NCBI GenBank assembly: GCA_030620095.1
Contig: JAUTXW010000869.1
Coordinates: forward strand, 717,501 to 781,500
Reading direction: 5' to 3'
Length of the DNA stretch: 64,000 nucleotides
Source of the DNA: Kuschelorhynchus macadamiae
Lineage: Eukaryota; Arthropoda; Insecta; Coleoptera; Curculionidae
Within the stretch, counting starts at the first letter, position 1. Each line of letters starts with the position of its first letter. Positions 11,026 to 22,748 of the stretch are shown here, piece by piece. The notes below the pieces were generated by a model. It saw only the letters and a program-made list of their open reading frames with translations. It was not told where the DNA came from and did no database searches. Both the position numbers and the translations under genes were made by a program.

Positions 11026-12055
11026 GTAAGTCATTTTCAAACATAATTGATAATGAGCTAGTGTTGGCTAAATCTTCTAGTGTTTTTGGAGAAGGCGTTC
11101 CTTTTTACAATTAGTATTGTAATAAATATTTTACATTGGTTTATGTTTTTATATAGTTATTTGCATATTACAATTTTAACATTGGTTTATAATGGCGTTT
11201 CTTATGGCGCTGTCAGGAGTTAAATTATAGTATTGGGTTTTCTTGTTAGTAAAAACAGAGACTCGGAGAACTTGTCTTAGCCTGCCAGTTTGTTACCGTT
11301 TGATATAAACTACTGATTAATTGCTAAGAATAATTGAAATTTTGGTACCATTTTTCCCTCATTTAATTCCTCATAATAATTTGTTAAATATATTTCTTGG
11401 GCAAATTTCGTCATTTTTTTATTGTTAATATATTTTTGAATAAATACAGTGATCACACTTCTAAATGGGGCGATTAAATTTTTAAACATCTATAATTTTC
11501 CTATTTCTTTATATTTTAATTTTAGATATGTTTAAGATGCATTCTTTGTGTACCTATTGTTGATATTACACTTATTACAGATTGGTAATACTGCTACAGG
11601 GCGTAGATATAAAAAGATTAAATTTTACTTCTGACTGTGGCAGAAAAATGTTTTATTATTTCTATGGCATTACAGTTTTGCAATTTATCTGGATTTTCAA
11701 AGCTAACTTGACAATAAAATCTGATTTGGTTTATCTTTTTGGTTTTAACAATTTTTCTTTGAGCTCTGTTTGATTTATACTTGGAGTTCAGAGATAATTG
11801 AGATTTATTTAATTTACTTCTACCAAATAGCCGGTGGCGTACAAAGAATAAAAAAGTATATATAAATTGTAGGTACTGCGTACAACCCTTTTTTTTAATT
11901 GTTTACTGCTAATGCATATAATATTTCTTGGATAAAACATATACAGGGTGCTGCTAAAATATGAGCACTTAATCAATCAATCAATCAATCTGTTAAGTAA
12001 AGAACTATAAAGAGATTTTACAATTTCCCTAATATCGACAAACAAATACTTTTTT

Positions 12056-13050
12056 AACCGACTTCAAAAAAGGAGGAAGTTCTCAATTCGAATTGTATGT
12101 ATTTTTTTATGTTTGTTCGCGCATAAAGTCTAAACGGCTTCAGCCTTGGCCGATTTTGAGTAGTCAAACGCCAAATTGTAGAGGACATTTCTTTGGTAGT
12201 CCTATATATTTTGATTTGAAATCTGTTTAAATACCCTTTTTAAACTAAAGCATTGAGGTGCGTAATAGACATACAACGCCATTTGCTAAAAGGTATCTCT
12301 TTTGTTATCCCATTATGCAATTTTATGTATACAGGGTGACCATGAGATTGTGCGACCTCAAAATCTAGTATTTTACTTGACATTTTCGAAAAATGAACAT
12401 TCAATATGTATAAAACGTTAATAACTGCCTACTCTCATTATAGTTTTTAACCGACTTCAAATAAGGACGAGATTATCAGTTTGAACCTATGTATTGTTTT
12501 TATTTTTGTACTTAAATTGATAATTTGACCAATTTGGATAACATTTTCAGGGGACATTCAGGATATTGCCGGAGTAGTTCCAAAGCAAGCATATTTAAAA
12601 AAAATGTTAAAAATTGCGGAATAACGGTCATTTTATTGTTTTTTTGTTTGTACGTTGATTACTCTGCGATGCATTTGATTTAGATGTAATTTTCAGGGGA
12701 TATTCAGGATATTGCATAGAATATTAAAAAAATGTTAAAAACAGCGGAATGGCGCCATTTTGTTCTGTGCAAAAAGTTTTTTTAGTATTCTTCTCTCGCG
12801 TCTCGGTTCTATGTGTTTACCATTATATCTGGAAAAAAAATTATGCAGTGGACCATTTGTTAAGTCTGATTTTTACAATGAAACTCGTATAAATAAAACT
12901 AAAAAGGATAAAATAAAAATTGGTACAAAAAAATGAAACCGGCTTCAAAAAATCACAAAAATATAATCAGATATTTAGTCAATTCGTTGTTTTGATGTCT
13001 AATACTATTTTTGCACTTTTTAGTGCATTTTTTTGAAGTCGGTTTCATTT
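12056..13050. repeat. Dispersed repeat family with AACCGACTTCAAA motifs
   Basis: The motif AACCGACTTCAAA or a close variant appears at 12056, 12449 and 12937 (plus orientation) and, inverted (TTTGAAGTCGGTTTCATTTT), near 13032. Each is followed by similar T-rich text such as GTATGTATTTTTTTATGTTTGTTCG. I recognise the motif from many insect genomes but not the element it belongs to. No coding sequence is seen. Confidence 0.5.
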
Positions 13051-14221
13051 TTCTATAAACATTTTTATTCTTCACTGGAACACTACAAGAAGCACCATGA
13101 ACGTTTTTCCACGGTGGATATCGCAATACAACTGTACACTTCCCCTGGGAAATACTGACATTCAATTTTTCAAACATGTATTTAAAATAACCTTAACCTT
13201 TATAGGTAAACATTTAAAATTATCTTTTTTTTGTTATTCAATACTAAAATTATTCGGAGTATCAGACGAGCGTTGATGAGTCCACATACACTCGATTTCT
13301 TGCAAGTTCTCCCTCGTCCACTAAGCACGATATTTTCGGTATTTATTATACTTGGCATATTGATTTAACACATAAAACTTCATCTGTTATGAAGGTTTAT
13401 ACAAGAATAAAATTTAGGAGTACATCAAATTGTCATATATTAGAGATTAAAATTTTTTTTTAACTAAATTAGTATCTTGGTTGTTTTGGAGGGTCCTTCA
13501 CGTTATAATACCGATGTTATTTGTACCCAGTATTTAAGTTGCCAGTCTGTGTGATGTTTCCACATAAAAAAATGCGTTTTTTTATATAGCGTGGTCCAAG
13601 AAGTTTAAGGAATATACAACACTTTTAGTATTGGTTTCTCTGAAAATTTTATTATTTGTGTACAGAGTGGGCAAAACGTGTGTAAATGTATGCTTAAGTT
13701 TTTGAAAATCTAAAAAAATTAAATTTATGTGATAGCATTTCCAAAGATCATCATAAAGTATGCAGAAAAAAGTTATAGTTACTTAGGAAGTTAGTCCTGA
13801 ATATCGAAGAAAAAGTAGTGTTTTTATTTTTTGGTCTAAAATGTTCATTCGTGATATCAAAAGTTTTCAGTTAACTTTTATCCATACATTTTTGTGGTCT
13901 ACGCTTTCGCTGTACAGATATTTTTTTTTTTTAATTGTTGAAAGGTCTAACCTATATTTTTAGATGTTCTGAACTCCCTGTAAGGGTGTCCCTATTTCTT
14001 TGTATTTGCGGGATATTTCATTTATTAGTAGAGTTAGAGACTTAGTTAGAGGTTTTCGGAAAGTGTTACTTTTCGATGAAATGGAAGGTGACACAAGAAG
14101 TTTTTTCATAGCTCTCTTGGTATTTGATATACACGACGAAATTGATTTTTTTTTAAATTATATTCAGACACTCACAATTCAGTTGTTATAATTTATGAAA
14201 AAGTAAAGAATGGATCTTTAT

Positions 14222-14900
14222 AGAGTTTTTTATTTATTTATTTACATAGTATCATCTCACAGGCAGAAATACTACCCAATTACACTAAATAAGTACATAC
14301 AAAGTAATAACAGTAGAATAATATAACGAATATTTACACAATTAACAATCACAGTAAGTGCTAGGAGAAAATACTCATAGAGTAAATCACAGTGCTGTCT
14401 ATTTAAATTTATACAAACTGAGATTGAAAATATCTATGTCCATAATATTGGAGCTAATGTTGTAGTTGTTACAAATTTGGTATAAGGGAGCTTTTTCCCG
14501 ATGTTAGTATGTAAATGAAGCATTTATATAGGATATATTGGGATATCTAGAATTACATGTTGGAAAGTGGAAGTGTTATTGTTGAAGTAATTCCGTGCAG
14601 TTTATTAAGTTATTTGTTAGTTTAAACAAAAATATAAGGGAGAGGTATTTTCGGTGATTTTCCAGTGTGGCAACATAAAACTGGTTTAGTAGCACAGTTA
14701 TCGATCCTCGACCCTAAAAAATCTCTATACATATTCCAGCCTGTTTATGTAGAATGTAGTGGAGTAGTTATATTTTTCACAGATCTGATATTTTTCGAGA
14801 TATCAATTAATTATTTGTGTTTTCTTAAGTGCAACACCCAGTTTATTAATATATTGTTATGTTCATGTATGAAGACAACCGAATAAAACTATATTCCTAG
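14222..14900 (-). mobile_element. Possible LINE 3' end
   Basis: On the minus strand the segment ends CCTGTGAGATGATACTATGT followed by (AAAT)n near 14225-14245, a form common at LINE 3' ends. Upstream on that strand, DIFNLSLYKFK (near 14400-14430) resembles the last residues of LINE ORF2 proteins. No RT motif survives, so this is tentative. Confidence 0.35.
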
Positions 14901-15129
14901 AACTAAACTAGAATTAAAACGAACATTATAAGTTTCAGATCTCTTTCACTCACTCTCCTATAACTTCTTGCAGAAAGTTTGAAGAACAATTGGTATTGCT
15001 AAAATCCACTTTCCGAAAAATACTACATAAACATAAATTTACACCATGTACTTTTAAAGTATTGCATCCTGGGAACGTACAGAGATGTTTAAATTTTTAT
15101 CAGTGATAGCTTTAAAATATAAATATCCT

Positions 15130-15580
15130 TTGATTTTGTATAAAAAATTATATAGTCAGATGAGGCTTGTATTAGCAGTGCTGGGAAACAGACAAAATAG
15201 TAGACATTGGTCTAGAGAAAAATCACATGTGATTTATCCTAGAGAGCGACAAGGCAGATTAGGATACACACATAGAAAAAACATATTTAGATGAAAAATT
15301 TCCAGATAGCTGGATTGGCACACATGGTTCCATAAGGTGGACTTCAAATTTATCAGTCCTACATTTTTTTTTATTTGAGCGTACTTAGATAACAAAATAT
15401 TCGTATCAGACATCAAACAATGCAAGATCTGTTCAGCGCAACAGACTTTAACTGTGACATGGCTAGAAAATTTGCAAGCCCTCCAAATTATATTAACAAA
15501 TGCCGTACGCGAGACTAAAAAAATGTGTCAGGGATGTATTGATCATAACGGTTTGCAGTTTGAGAGAAACTGCCACGTTG
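15130..15580 (+). pseudogene. Mariner-like transposase remnant
   Basis: In changing plus-strand frames: SDEACISSAGK (first catalytic region, near 15160), NSRHWSREKSHVIYPRERQ, then FPDSWIGTHGSIRW (near 15298-15340) and a decayed version of the block that normally holds SPDL..LDFFLW, then KIFVSDIKQC and a C-terminal piece to about 15575. The order and wording match the mariner relatives elsewhere in the window (25305-26384, 36021-37268), but the second catalytic segment is deleted and several stops interrupt. It is dead. Confidence 0.6.
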
Positions 15581-16112
15581 TTTCTATACTTGCAAAAGAA
15601 CGAATCAGACAAGATTATCTTTTCATCAATTTTTTTGTCTTTGTCGATTGGTAAAAAATGTTATTTTTAGTAATAGTCAGGATGGATTACCCACATTAAA
15701 CATGTCCAACTTGGCAAAGTTAAAATTTAAAATGATACATTTTCATTGTTTGTTTTATCTTAATTTTACTTTTGTTGTTATTAACAAAAAATTCAATTAG
15801 TTCGGATCACAATTGATAAAAAAGTAGTTAATTTTAATGATAGTTAGGATGGTCCAAGTGTAACATGACCAAACAGACAAAATTAAAATTTAAAATTGAA
15901 GTAATCGAAAATAAAAAAAACAACTATCAGATCTTGCATATCATTGAAAAGCTAATAATGTATAAAAGTAGAGGTTGTAACCCCGCAAATGCAACGAAAT
16001 CTGGACACACCCCTCCATATCGCTCAACTTTTTGATCCATTCAGTATGCGTTAGTATAATCATGTTAGCTAAGACAAGAACAATTATTTTAACGTGGATG
16101 GTCATATTTAAG

Positions 16113-16248
16113 GTCGCGCTCCAAGCATTCTCTATCGAAAGCTTCTAAAGCCATGGTACATGTATATGACGCTACAAATTTATTTTTAATAAATCGCCAA
16201 CTCGCCGAAGAGTATATTTTGGATGGAGATGTGGCCACTATTTGTAAG
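16113..16248 (+). CDS. WDR59: WDR59, alpha-solenoid exon 1
   Basis: Reads RSRSKHSLSKASKAMVHVYD, then LFLINRQLAEEYILDGDVAT and ICK. The basic start and the I/V.D...L...N..LAE.Y.L pattern match WDR59 just before its helical repeat region. The first base completes CGG (Arg) with CG from the previous exon. The exon ends in phase 0 before GTAGGT. Confidence 0.92.
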
Positions 16249-16981
16249 GTAGGTAGTAGTGTATATTTCTGTTTTTAAAATATAATTTTGATAATAGCAA
16301 AAATCGATTCTATTCTCGATTCCGAATAAATAAATATTAGACGGCAATTACTTATAACATGTTTTTCAGAATGGAACTTACAATCTTCCGCGATCAACCT
16401 TAAAATTCTTGGCGATAGATATTTTTACGTCTATCTATCATTAACATTACGGATTTATTTAAAAAAAGTGTAGACATTTTAAGCAAAGTTATCGTGTAAA
16501 TCAAAAACGAAATATAGCCGAAAAAAATCTTACCTCAGTGTCCCAAAGTCTACTAGTTTGCTAAACATCATCAAAATCTGGGATGATAAAACATTAAGAA
16601 TTTGAGACGAGATTGCCAATTTTGGGTTTTGGTTGTTGTTATTTCCACTTATTTGGGAAAATTATTTTATATTTAAGCTAAGAATACCATTTCATTTAAT
16701 GGTGACATAGTGCTTTGAGCTTTTTGAAAATTATATTTTCATCACCGAGTAGGTAGCGAATACCTGAATACATAAATGTAAAAATAATAGCATTGTTAAT
16801 TGTCGACAATGTTCTTCTTCCTTCTGAATTGCATTGTAAATTAATAAGAAATGTGGATCAATCATATCTCTAACCCCCATATTTATATCTAAAGTTCAAG
16901 CACTAAAACCCTTAGTTTTAGTGCTATTATTTATAATATTAGATATATTGTTTGTATGTATATAGATATAAACATTTCTAG
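16249..16981 (+). other. WDR59: WDR59 intron, 733 bp
   Basis: Donor GTAGGT at 16249, acceptor TTTCTAG ending at 16981. It is the shortest intron in the window and I see no repeat or transposon in it. Confidence 0.88.
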
Positions 16982-17127
16982 CATAACGCCGCAGCCGCTG
17001 CTGTTGTTGGTAGAAGAGATTTAGTTCAGGCCTGGACCATTGCAGAATTGACACTGACAAAGCGACAGATGGATGACGATGGAGTGTGGTCAAAACATCC
17101 TTGTGGTGACAATCTAGTAACGTCATT
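16982..17127 (+). CDS. WDR59: WDR59, alpha-solenoid exon 2
   Basis: Reads HNAAAAAVVGRRDLVQAWTI, then AELTLTKRQMDDDGVWSKHP and CGDNLVTSL. It matches the vertebrate stretch with NAASALLVGRKDLVQVW and W.RHPFG. Both ends fit: phase 0 at the start and, at the end, TT of a Leu codon before GTAAGT at 17128. Confidence 0.94.
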
Positions 17128-17990
17128 GTAAGTTTCGTGAGTGCCCTTTAAACTGTTAATAAATACTGAATCATCTGGTGATTATTGATATTTTCAGGGT
17201 ATCATATGATTTCAATAGATTCTAGTAGTAAAAGATACCAAACTTTGGTATCTTTTACATTAATCATGTATCCTGTTGAGTGTTGGTATTCACCGACAGC
17301 GCAAAAAAAAGTTTGCTATGAATATGGGTTCGGAAACGTTTTCAAGATACAGGGTGTTAAAATTTTAAATATTTTTTAGTTTTTTTATGTCCATCGTAGA
17401 TTTCTAGAGTTATTTAATTTAACACACGTTAAACCGAAATTAATGTCTATAACATGGCCATAATACATATTAGAAAATTATGCAGGGTGTAACTTTTTTT
17501 GGGGTCACGACCCCCTTTGATCGCCATAAACAAATTTCTGTAAGGCTATTGACTTTGGAATTTTTATCGAACTTGCTGCTTTATGTTACAATTTTTTTCG
17601 TCGGACTTTTTGATATCTTGTGCCCTTTTGAAATTTGTTTAAAAACATGGACATTTTTCATGGTTTTTAGCTTGTAATTTCGACAATAAAAGTTGATAAT
17701 AAAACCATTAAATCCGTCCTTGTGTATAATAAATACATTTCTCTAAATTATTTTAAAACGGTGCAAGTTATCAGCTCAGTTTTGCTACAGACGTTTTTTT
17801 TTTTGGGCGGTCAAAAAGGTAACCCAAAAGAAAATTAGATATTAATACGGTGCCGAATTTTAATTAATTATTTCTATAAAATGTACGAGGCACATTAATT
17901 ATGACACTTTATCTCCACAGAATAAACACGTTCCGTTCCGCTTGTGCAAACAGCCTTCTTCAGCTACATTTCATATATCTGAATTTTATG

Positions 17991-17998
17991 GTATAAAG
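17991..17998. repeat. Target site duplication of the hAT element, left copy
   Basis: GTATAAAG, identical to the 8 bases at 21119-21126 on the other side of the element. hAT transposases make 8-bp duplications. Confidence 0.95.
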
Positions 17999-20900
17999 CA
18001 GTGGCGGCTCGTGAGTATATTGAAGGGTGAGGCTACATGAGGTTAATTTTGTTTAAATGTGAATAAATTTCCACGTCACCCATGAGGTATTATTCTGCGA
18101 CGCGTTGACCTTTTTTTTTTAATGGAGGTCATCGGAAATAGTCCTACTAAACCATTAAAAACTAAAAAAATAAACTCTAAAAAAAGTAAATAAAAAGTAA
18201 ACAAAACAAGTAAAATATGTACACCTATCACTAAAATATAGCGGTGATTGCGATAATAAAAACATAATTTAGTTTATTAAAACTTAAAATAAATAGTTGT
18301 ATGAAATAAGATAAAAAAACTACTTTTTGTACATTAAATCTATACGTCTGTCTTTTAAGGTTGCAAATTTATCTATAATTTGGTCGTAAAAGTTTTGGTC
18401 TTCACTAAGTTCTGACAGTAATTCCTGCTCTATTGACATCATTGCTAAACCCGAAAGCCGTTCTTGTGTCATTGTGTTTCTTAGGTAGGTTTTGATCCGT
18501 TTAAGACATGAAAAATTTCGTTCGGCCGATACACTTGTTGCGGGAATAGTTAAAACTAAATTAAAAAGCTTATATGCTTCCGCAAATATTGCTTTAAAAT
18601 CTTTAAATAACAAAGCTAGACTTTTTTCGACATCTAAATTTGAAAATTGTTCATCCCTATACAATACAGAAAGCTCATTCTTTAATCTATCTCTGTCAAA
18701 AATGTTTGGATAATTTTTTAATAAATTATTTAATAAGTCGTCTGGAAAGCATTTAACATATTCCGAATATTTTGTGCAATCGACTAAAGCAAAGAAATTT
18801 AAATTATTTAAATTTTCAAACCGCGTCCCTAATTGAAGAATTATACAATCTATTATTTCGAAATATAATATTTTATATTTAGTAAAAATATCAAAGTCGC
18901 TAGAACATTGCCCTCGACGTGTGTTAGTTGACAGAATAGTGGCCTTTTTAGCAATATTGAAAAGTTCTTTGAAATGGTCCTCGTTTCTAAATTCAATAAT
19001 TCGTTGCTTGGCAAGGTTTATTTGCGAAATGCAGTAATTTATATCTAAATGCTTTAACTGTAATATTTGAAACAGTACATCAGTGCAACTAAAAATTCGT
19101 TTAAAAATATGCGTTAAAAGGCAAAATTCGAAATCATTAAAATGCTTTAGAAATCCTTTTGCACCATTAATAGATTCTGTTCCAGAACTTAAGTCATTAA
19201 TAATAGTTTCAAATACTATAATTAAATTGTCCCATTCATTAGCCACTAAGTTTAAAATTTTAGACCGTGTATACCATCGCGTTTCTATAGCTCGCGGAAT
19301 TCTCTTACCTACTATCTGATTAAGCACAAAAGACCGTTTTGGTGATTGGTGGAAATAATTTGGTATTCCTAATAAAGTGGCAAAAAATATACGACTTTGG
19401 GTAATCAGTTTTGTTCCCTGTTGTAAAACTAGATTTAATCTGTGGGCGCAACAATGAGTAAACATAGCTAAAGGAGCAATAGATCTAACTTTTGTTTGAA
19501 GCCCATTTATTTCACCTACCATAACACTAGCCCCATCGTAACACTGCGCTACCAATTTATTTTTAAAGTCATAAGGCTCTAAGCTGTTTTGTATTAAATG
19601 AAAAAGGCTCTCTGCTGTTCTATTATCGCTAACGTCAAAAAATCCTAAAAATCTTTCTTTTAAAGATCCGTTGGTCACATACCTAACTGTTATCGAACAC
19701 TGTGATTTTTCTGTTATATCAGTACTATCATCCGCAATTACGCCAAAAAAACAACAATCGGTGTCATTGATTTCTTTTTTTATGTATTCTTGAATATAGT
19801 CATGTATGCAACCAATTAGTTCATTTTGTATAGTCTTAGATTGTCCCGTAAAAATATTACTAAATTTAGCACAATGTTCAGTAAGTTCGGCATTTCTTTT
19901 TATTAAGCATGCAAATATTTCCTTAAAATTGCCACGGTTAAAAGAATCTGTTGTTTCATTATGACCTCGAAATGCCAAGTCCTGTTTACCCAAAGTAATA
20001 GTAACATCAATTAAATAATTTAATAATAAACGGTTTTTTCGAACATTTTCATTATAAACAATTTTATTAAGACTTGCATTTTCTTGTAGTGCATCCGCAA
20101 TAGTTGCCCTATTTTGCTCCAGTCTTGTAAGTGCTACCGAATTTTTAATATGCTCTCTTGAACTTTCATGCGATTTTACTGCTCGTGAAAAATTTTTTAA
20201 ATCCGAATATCCGCCCCCTGAACTCCAATTATTTTTGACGCAACCTAATAAAATACAAGGCCAATAATATAAGCTTTCTTTATAAATACCTCCGCATAGC
20301 CACCTATAAGTTTCGTACCAAGATATTTGAAAAGTTCTTGAATATTTTTTACCTTGCCTCTTATCGTTAAATATTGCTAAAATTTTCGGCGTCGGACGGC
20401 TACCTAATATCTGTTTCTTTTCAGTTTCGCTTCTTCTTAAAAAAGGCGTTTCAATTAATGAAGCAATAATGTCGTGAATAGGATTTATTTCAAAAGCAAA
20501 AAGCAAATACAAAAAATGGAACGGTCCAACTTACCAAATCAAAACAAAAACTTACTCACGCGTATTTATTCACCTTAAAAGACAGAACGCCCTCAATCAG
20601 CGATTATCGCAATCTATTTCCTATTTCTTTCTCAGCCGCACGCACCACGAAAAAAGAATCCGTTGGAATATTTCGCTAGTCATGTGATTTAAATAACCAA
20701 TAAAAGCATATCCAAGCTACAGATTTATCGCCTCAAGAATGCAATAGAAAACGCGTGCATCGGCAATCGCCATCCCGCTCTGTCGTAATCAGGTGACTCG
20801 CCGGCATCGGCACCGGCCGTTGATAAATAGGTCAGAAGTCGAAACTTTCTAAGCTAAAATTATTTCGCCTCATTCGAGAGCACTTTCTTTAGGAATGGGT

Positions 20901-21118
20901 TTGCACGGTCGGTTTTTTGATGTGGTCAGAATTTATTTTCTAAAATATTTATTATGGGATTATATTTTGTTTTTTTTTTAATTTTATTATGTTGTAAAAC
21001 TGTTAAAAAGTATATTTCTAATTGGTAATAGATAAAAAGTTATATAAAAAAATTCTCTTTTCCTTTATTTTGGGGGTGAGGCGCGGCCTCAGAGGCCTAC
21101 CCTGACGAGCCGCCACTG
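17999..21118. mobile_element. Complete autonomous-looking hAT transposon, 3.1 kb
   Basis: The ends are a perfect 14-bp inverted repeat, CAGTGGCGGCTCGT (17999-18012) and its complement (21105-21118), flanked by a perfect 8-bp duplication GTATAAAG. Inside, on the minus strand, lies one long open transposase frame. Perfect ends, perfect duplication and an unbroken frame suggest a recent insertion, unlike the decayed copies around it. Confidence 0.95.
18320..20512 (-). CDS. hAT transposase, TTF-zinc-finger/DUF4371 type
   Basis: A 730-codon frame without interruption. Near the N-terminus, YSRTFQISWYETYRWLCGG and SLYYWPCILLG resemble the TTF-type zinc finger before the transposase domain. The DUF4371-like core has FFGVIADDSTDITEKSQCS (first catalytic Asp) and VAQCYDGASVMVGEINGLQ (second Asp), then CCAHRLNLVL. 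The C-terminal hAT dimerisation region is seen in TIPATSVSAERNFSCLKRIK, with the catalytic Glu in SAERNFS, then YLRNTMTQERLSGLAMMSIE. The protein would cut and rejoin the element's ends. The frame has no ATG before the zinc finger: the first codon is TTG and an in-frame stop lies at 20531-20533. A donor-like GTAAGT (minus strand, about 20533-20528) just upstream suggests a 5' exon or a missing start. Confidence 0.92.
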   Translation of the reverse strand: MYLLFAFEINPIHDIIASLIETPFLRRSETEKKQILGSRPTPKILAIFNDKRQGKKYSRTFQISWYETYRWLCGGIYKESLYYWPCILLGCVKNNWSSGGGYSDLKNFSRAVKSHESSREHIKNSVALTRLEQNRATIADALQENASLNKIVYNENVRKNRLLLNYLIDVTITLGKQDLAFRGHNETTDSFNRGNFKEIFACLIKRNAELTEHCAKFSNIFTGQSKTIQNELIGCIHDYIQEYIKKEINDTDCCFFGVIADDSTDITEKSQCSITVRYVTNGSLKERFLGFFDVSDNRTAESLFHLIQNSLEPYDFKNKLVAQCYDGASVMVGEINGLQTKVRSIAPLAMFTHCCAHRLNLVLQQGTKLITQSRIFFATLLGIPNYFHQSPKRSFVLNQIVGKRIPRAIETRWYTRSKILNLVANEWDNLIIVFETIINDLSSGTESINGAKGFLKHFNDFEFCLLTHIFKRIFSCTDVLFQILQLKHLDINYCISQINLAKQRIIEFRNEDHFKELFNIAKKATILSTNTRRGQCSSDFDIFTKYKILYFEIIDCIILQLGTRFENLNNLNFFALVDCTKYSEYVKCFPDDLLNNLLKNYPNIFDRDRLKNELSVLYRDEQFSNLDVEKSLALLFKDFKAIFAEAYKLFNLVLTIPATSVSAERNFSCLKRIKTYLRNTMTQERLSGLAMMSIEQELLSELSEDQNFYDQIIDKFATLKDRRIDLMYKK

Positions 21119-21126
21119 GTATAAAG
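21119..21126. repeat. Target site duplication of the hAT element, right copy
   Basis: GTATAAAG, identical to 17991-17998. Confidence 0.95.
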
Positions 21127-21704
21127 TCATGGACAAACGTTCGTTCGTCAGTAATTGGTCCTGCTCAGAAGGAATTTGCCAGGAGAAAGCTCCACATATC
21201 GAATTAAGCCTTTTGTGGTCGTCAGCAATTATATTTTTATCCTAAGATAACATTCAGAAAGGCATCATGGCTATCAAACTCTCTTAGGTCTACTTCCGAT
21301 GTTGCGCGCATAACCTTTTGTGTCAAGTTACGTCACAACTTCTTTAGGTCCTGTACTGAAGTGGCCATACCGTTTTTAATACATGTGTAAGCAGGGTAGA
21401 TAAACTAAATTCAATTCTTAAACAACTATATAAATAGTTGCGTTTACGCAGTATGGACCTTTTCTAGCAGGATAGCTTCCACTCAGAGCCGGTTGAGTCT
21501 ATTGTAGGTCCCCGAAACGACGCAGAAAAGTCTCTCTCTGTAGAACTCTTTATTTCAAGAGGACCTATTTTAATTATTTTACCCTCTAATATGCGTTTGC
21601 CATTTTAACTTGTCCACATTTTAATCTGCTTATTTTTCAAGATTAAAAAAATTATATATCTAGTTACCAAGTCAAAGATAAAATAAATGTAACTTACCTT
21701 TTTT

Positions 21705-21992
21705 TTAATGAGACACCTTGTAAATTTTACGTTCAATAGATAAGGTCCGTTTTCGCGATTCTTAATATTCCGGTTTTGATACCTTTATTTTTTTTTAAAT
21801 AAAGGAACTTCGTCTTAAGAAAAATCTGGGGAAGAAATAAAGAGAATCTTTGTCACAGAAACTGGTTTTATGGTATAGTTTTTCTTTATTTTCTCAGATG
21901 TTTTTTGAACATAAAAGTATCAAATTTGGTATATTTGGAAGGCAGAAAAAGGCACTTATTGAATGTTAAATTTACAAGATGTCTTATTTAAA
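21705..21992. mobile_element. MITE-like inverted repeat
   Basis: AATGAGACACCTTGTAAATT (from about 21708) is matched inverted near 21968-21990, and GGTTTTGATACCTTTATTTT (21774) is matched inverted near 21917. The same wording (temperate runs around GATACCTTT) appears in the MITE at 4564-5141, so the two are probably one family. Outer ends and target duplication were not resolved. Confidence 0.5.
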
Positions 21993-22358
21993 AAAGCAAA
22001 TTATATTTATATATTTGACAACTTATAATTTTCTTCTATTCTTTTAATACTATAGTACTAATACAACTAGCCATTTTTTATTTTTGGATCATTTTGAAAT
22101 AAGAAAGTTATACCAGCTTAAAATGTAGATAAGTTAAAATCACCACACTGTACACATTCGCAAATCAATTGTCATCAAAAATCGTTAAAATATGTTTTTT
22201 TTTTATTAAAAATTGAATATGTTTTATTCTTATTAAGGATAAGTCTGCCTTTAATTACTATGTCTAAATTTCAAGGTAAAAATTATAAATTTAGACTTAC
22301 AATTTGGGGTTTTTGACTGTATGAAATAGTTTTTTTTTATGTATTGCAACTTTTTTAG

Positions 22359-22479
22359 AATTAAGCATTATGCGTCCCAATCTGATCTTCAGATGGCGGC
22401 GATGTTGTGCTGCATATTTGGAAAGCATCAAGAAAATTCTCTACGAAAAGCGTCCTTGAAATCAATACTGTCGCCTATG
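22359..22479 (+). CDS. WDR59: WDR59, alpha-solenoid exon 3
   Basis: With TT from the previous exon the first codon is Leu. It reads LIKHYASQSDLQMAAMLCCI, then FGKHQENSLRKASLKSILSP and M. This matches the vertebrate LAHYCRLRDVQTLAMLCSVF segment of the helical repeats. It ends in phase 0 before GTGAGT at 22480, followed by a 26.7-kb intron. Confidence 0.94.
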
Positions 22480-22693
22480 GTGAGTTTTCCTTTTATATTG
22501 TAGAACATTTATTATAGTTGTATATAAATTGCTCATACAGGGGCTCATATTTCTTTACCTATTATAGATAGAAGAAAACTTAAAAACAGTTTTTTTTTGG
22601 TTACTAAAGGTGTATTTTGTAAATATATTTTTATTTGTTGAGGATTTCTCAAAAAGTTAGTATAGGGTGCAACTTTCCTTTTTTAATAGAACA

Positions 22694-22695
<2 letters not shown>

Positions 22696-22747
<52 letters not shown>
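22696..22747. repeat. (TA)n microsatellite
   Basis: Pure dinucleotide run directly left of a long palindrome. Confidence 0.97.

Positions 22748-22748
<1 letters not shown>

Larger units (their letters stand above)
11026..16112 (+). other. WDR59: WDR59 intron, 5.1 kb
   Basis: Donor GTAAGT at 11026, acceptor AG at 16111-16112. It carries an ACCGACTTC-type dispersed repeat, a possible LINE tail and a mariner transposase remnant, listed separately, plus a short (CAAT)n run near 11971-11991 beside a CAGGGTG motif (11945). I recognise nothing in 11100-11940, 13200-14220 or 15660-16100. Confidence 0.85.
17128..22358 (+). other. WDR59: WDR59 intron, 5.2 kb, holding a complete hAT transposon
   Basis: Donor GTAAGT at 17128, acceptor TTTTAG ending at 22358. 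It holds the hAT element at 17999-21118 and an inverted-repeat MITE near 21705-21992. Isolated CAGGGTG-type motifs at 17349 and 17484 suggest decayed mariner-like ends. I recognise nothing in 17550-17980, 21130-21700 or 22000-22350. Confidence 0.88.

Noticed and set aside
10442..11029. A free-standing 195-codon gene starting at ATG 10442
   Set aside because: The exon begins earlier at 10362, the ATG is internal to WDR59, and the last bases run into the donor site.
17905..17975. Hammerhead-like text on the minus strand (CTGAAGAAGGC ... GGAACGGAACGTG)
   Set aside because: Helix II does not close (GGC without a matching GCC), and the GAAAC core is disrupted. It may be a very old relative.
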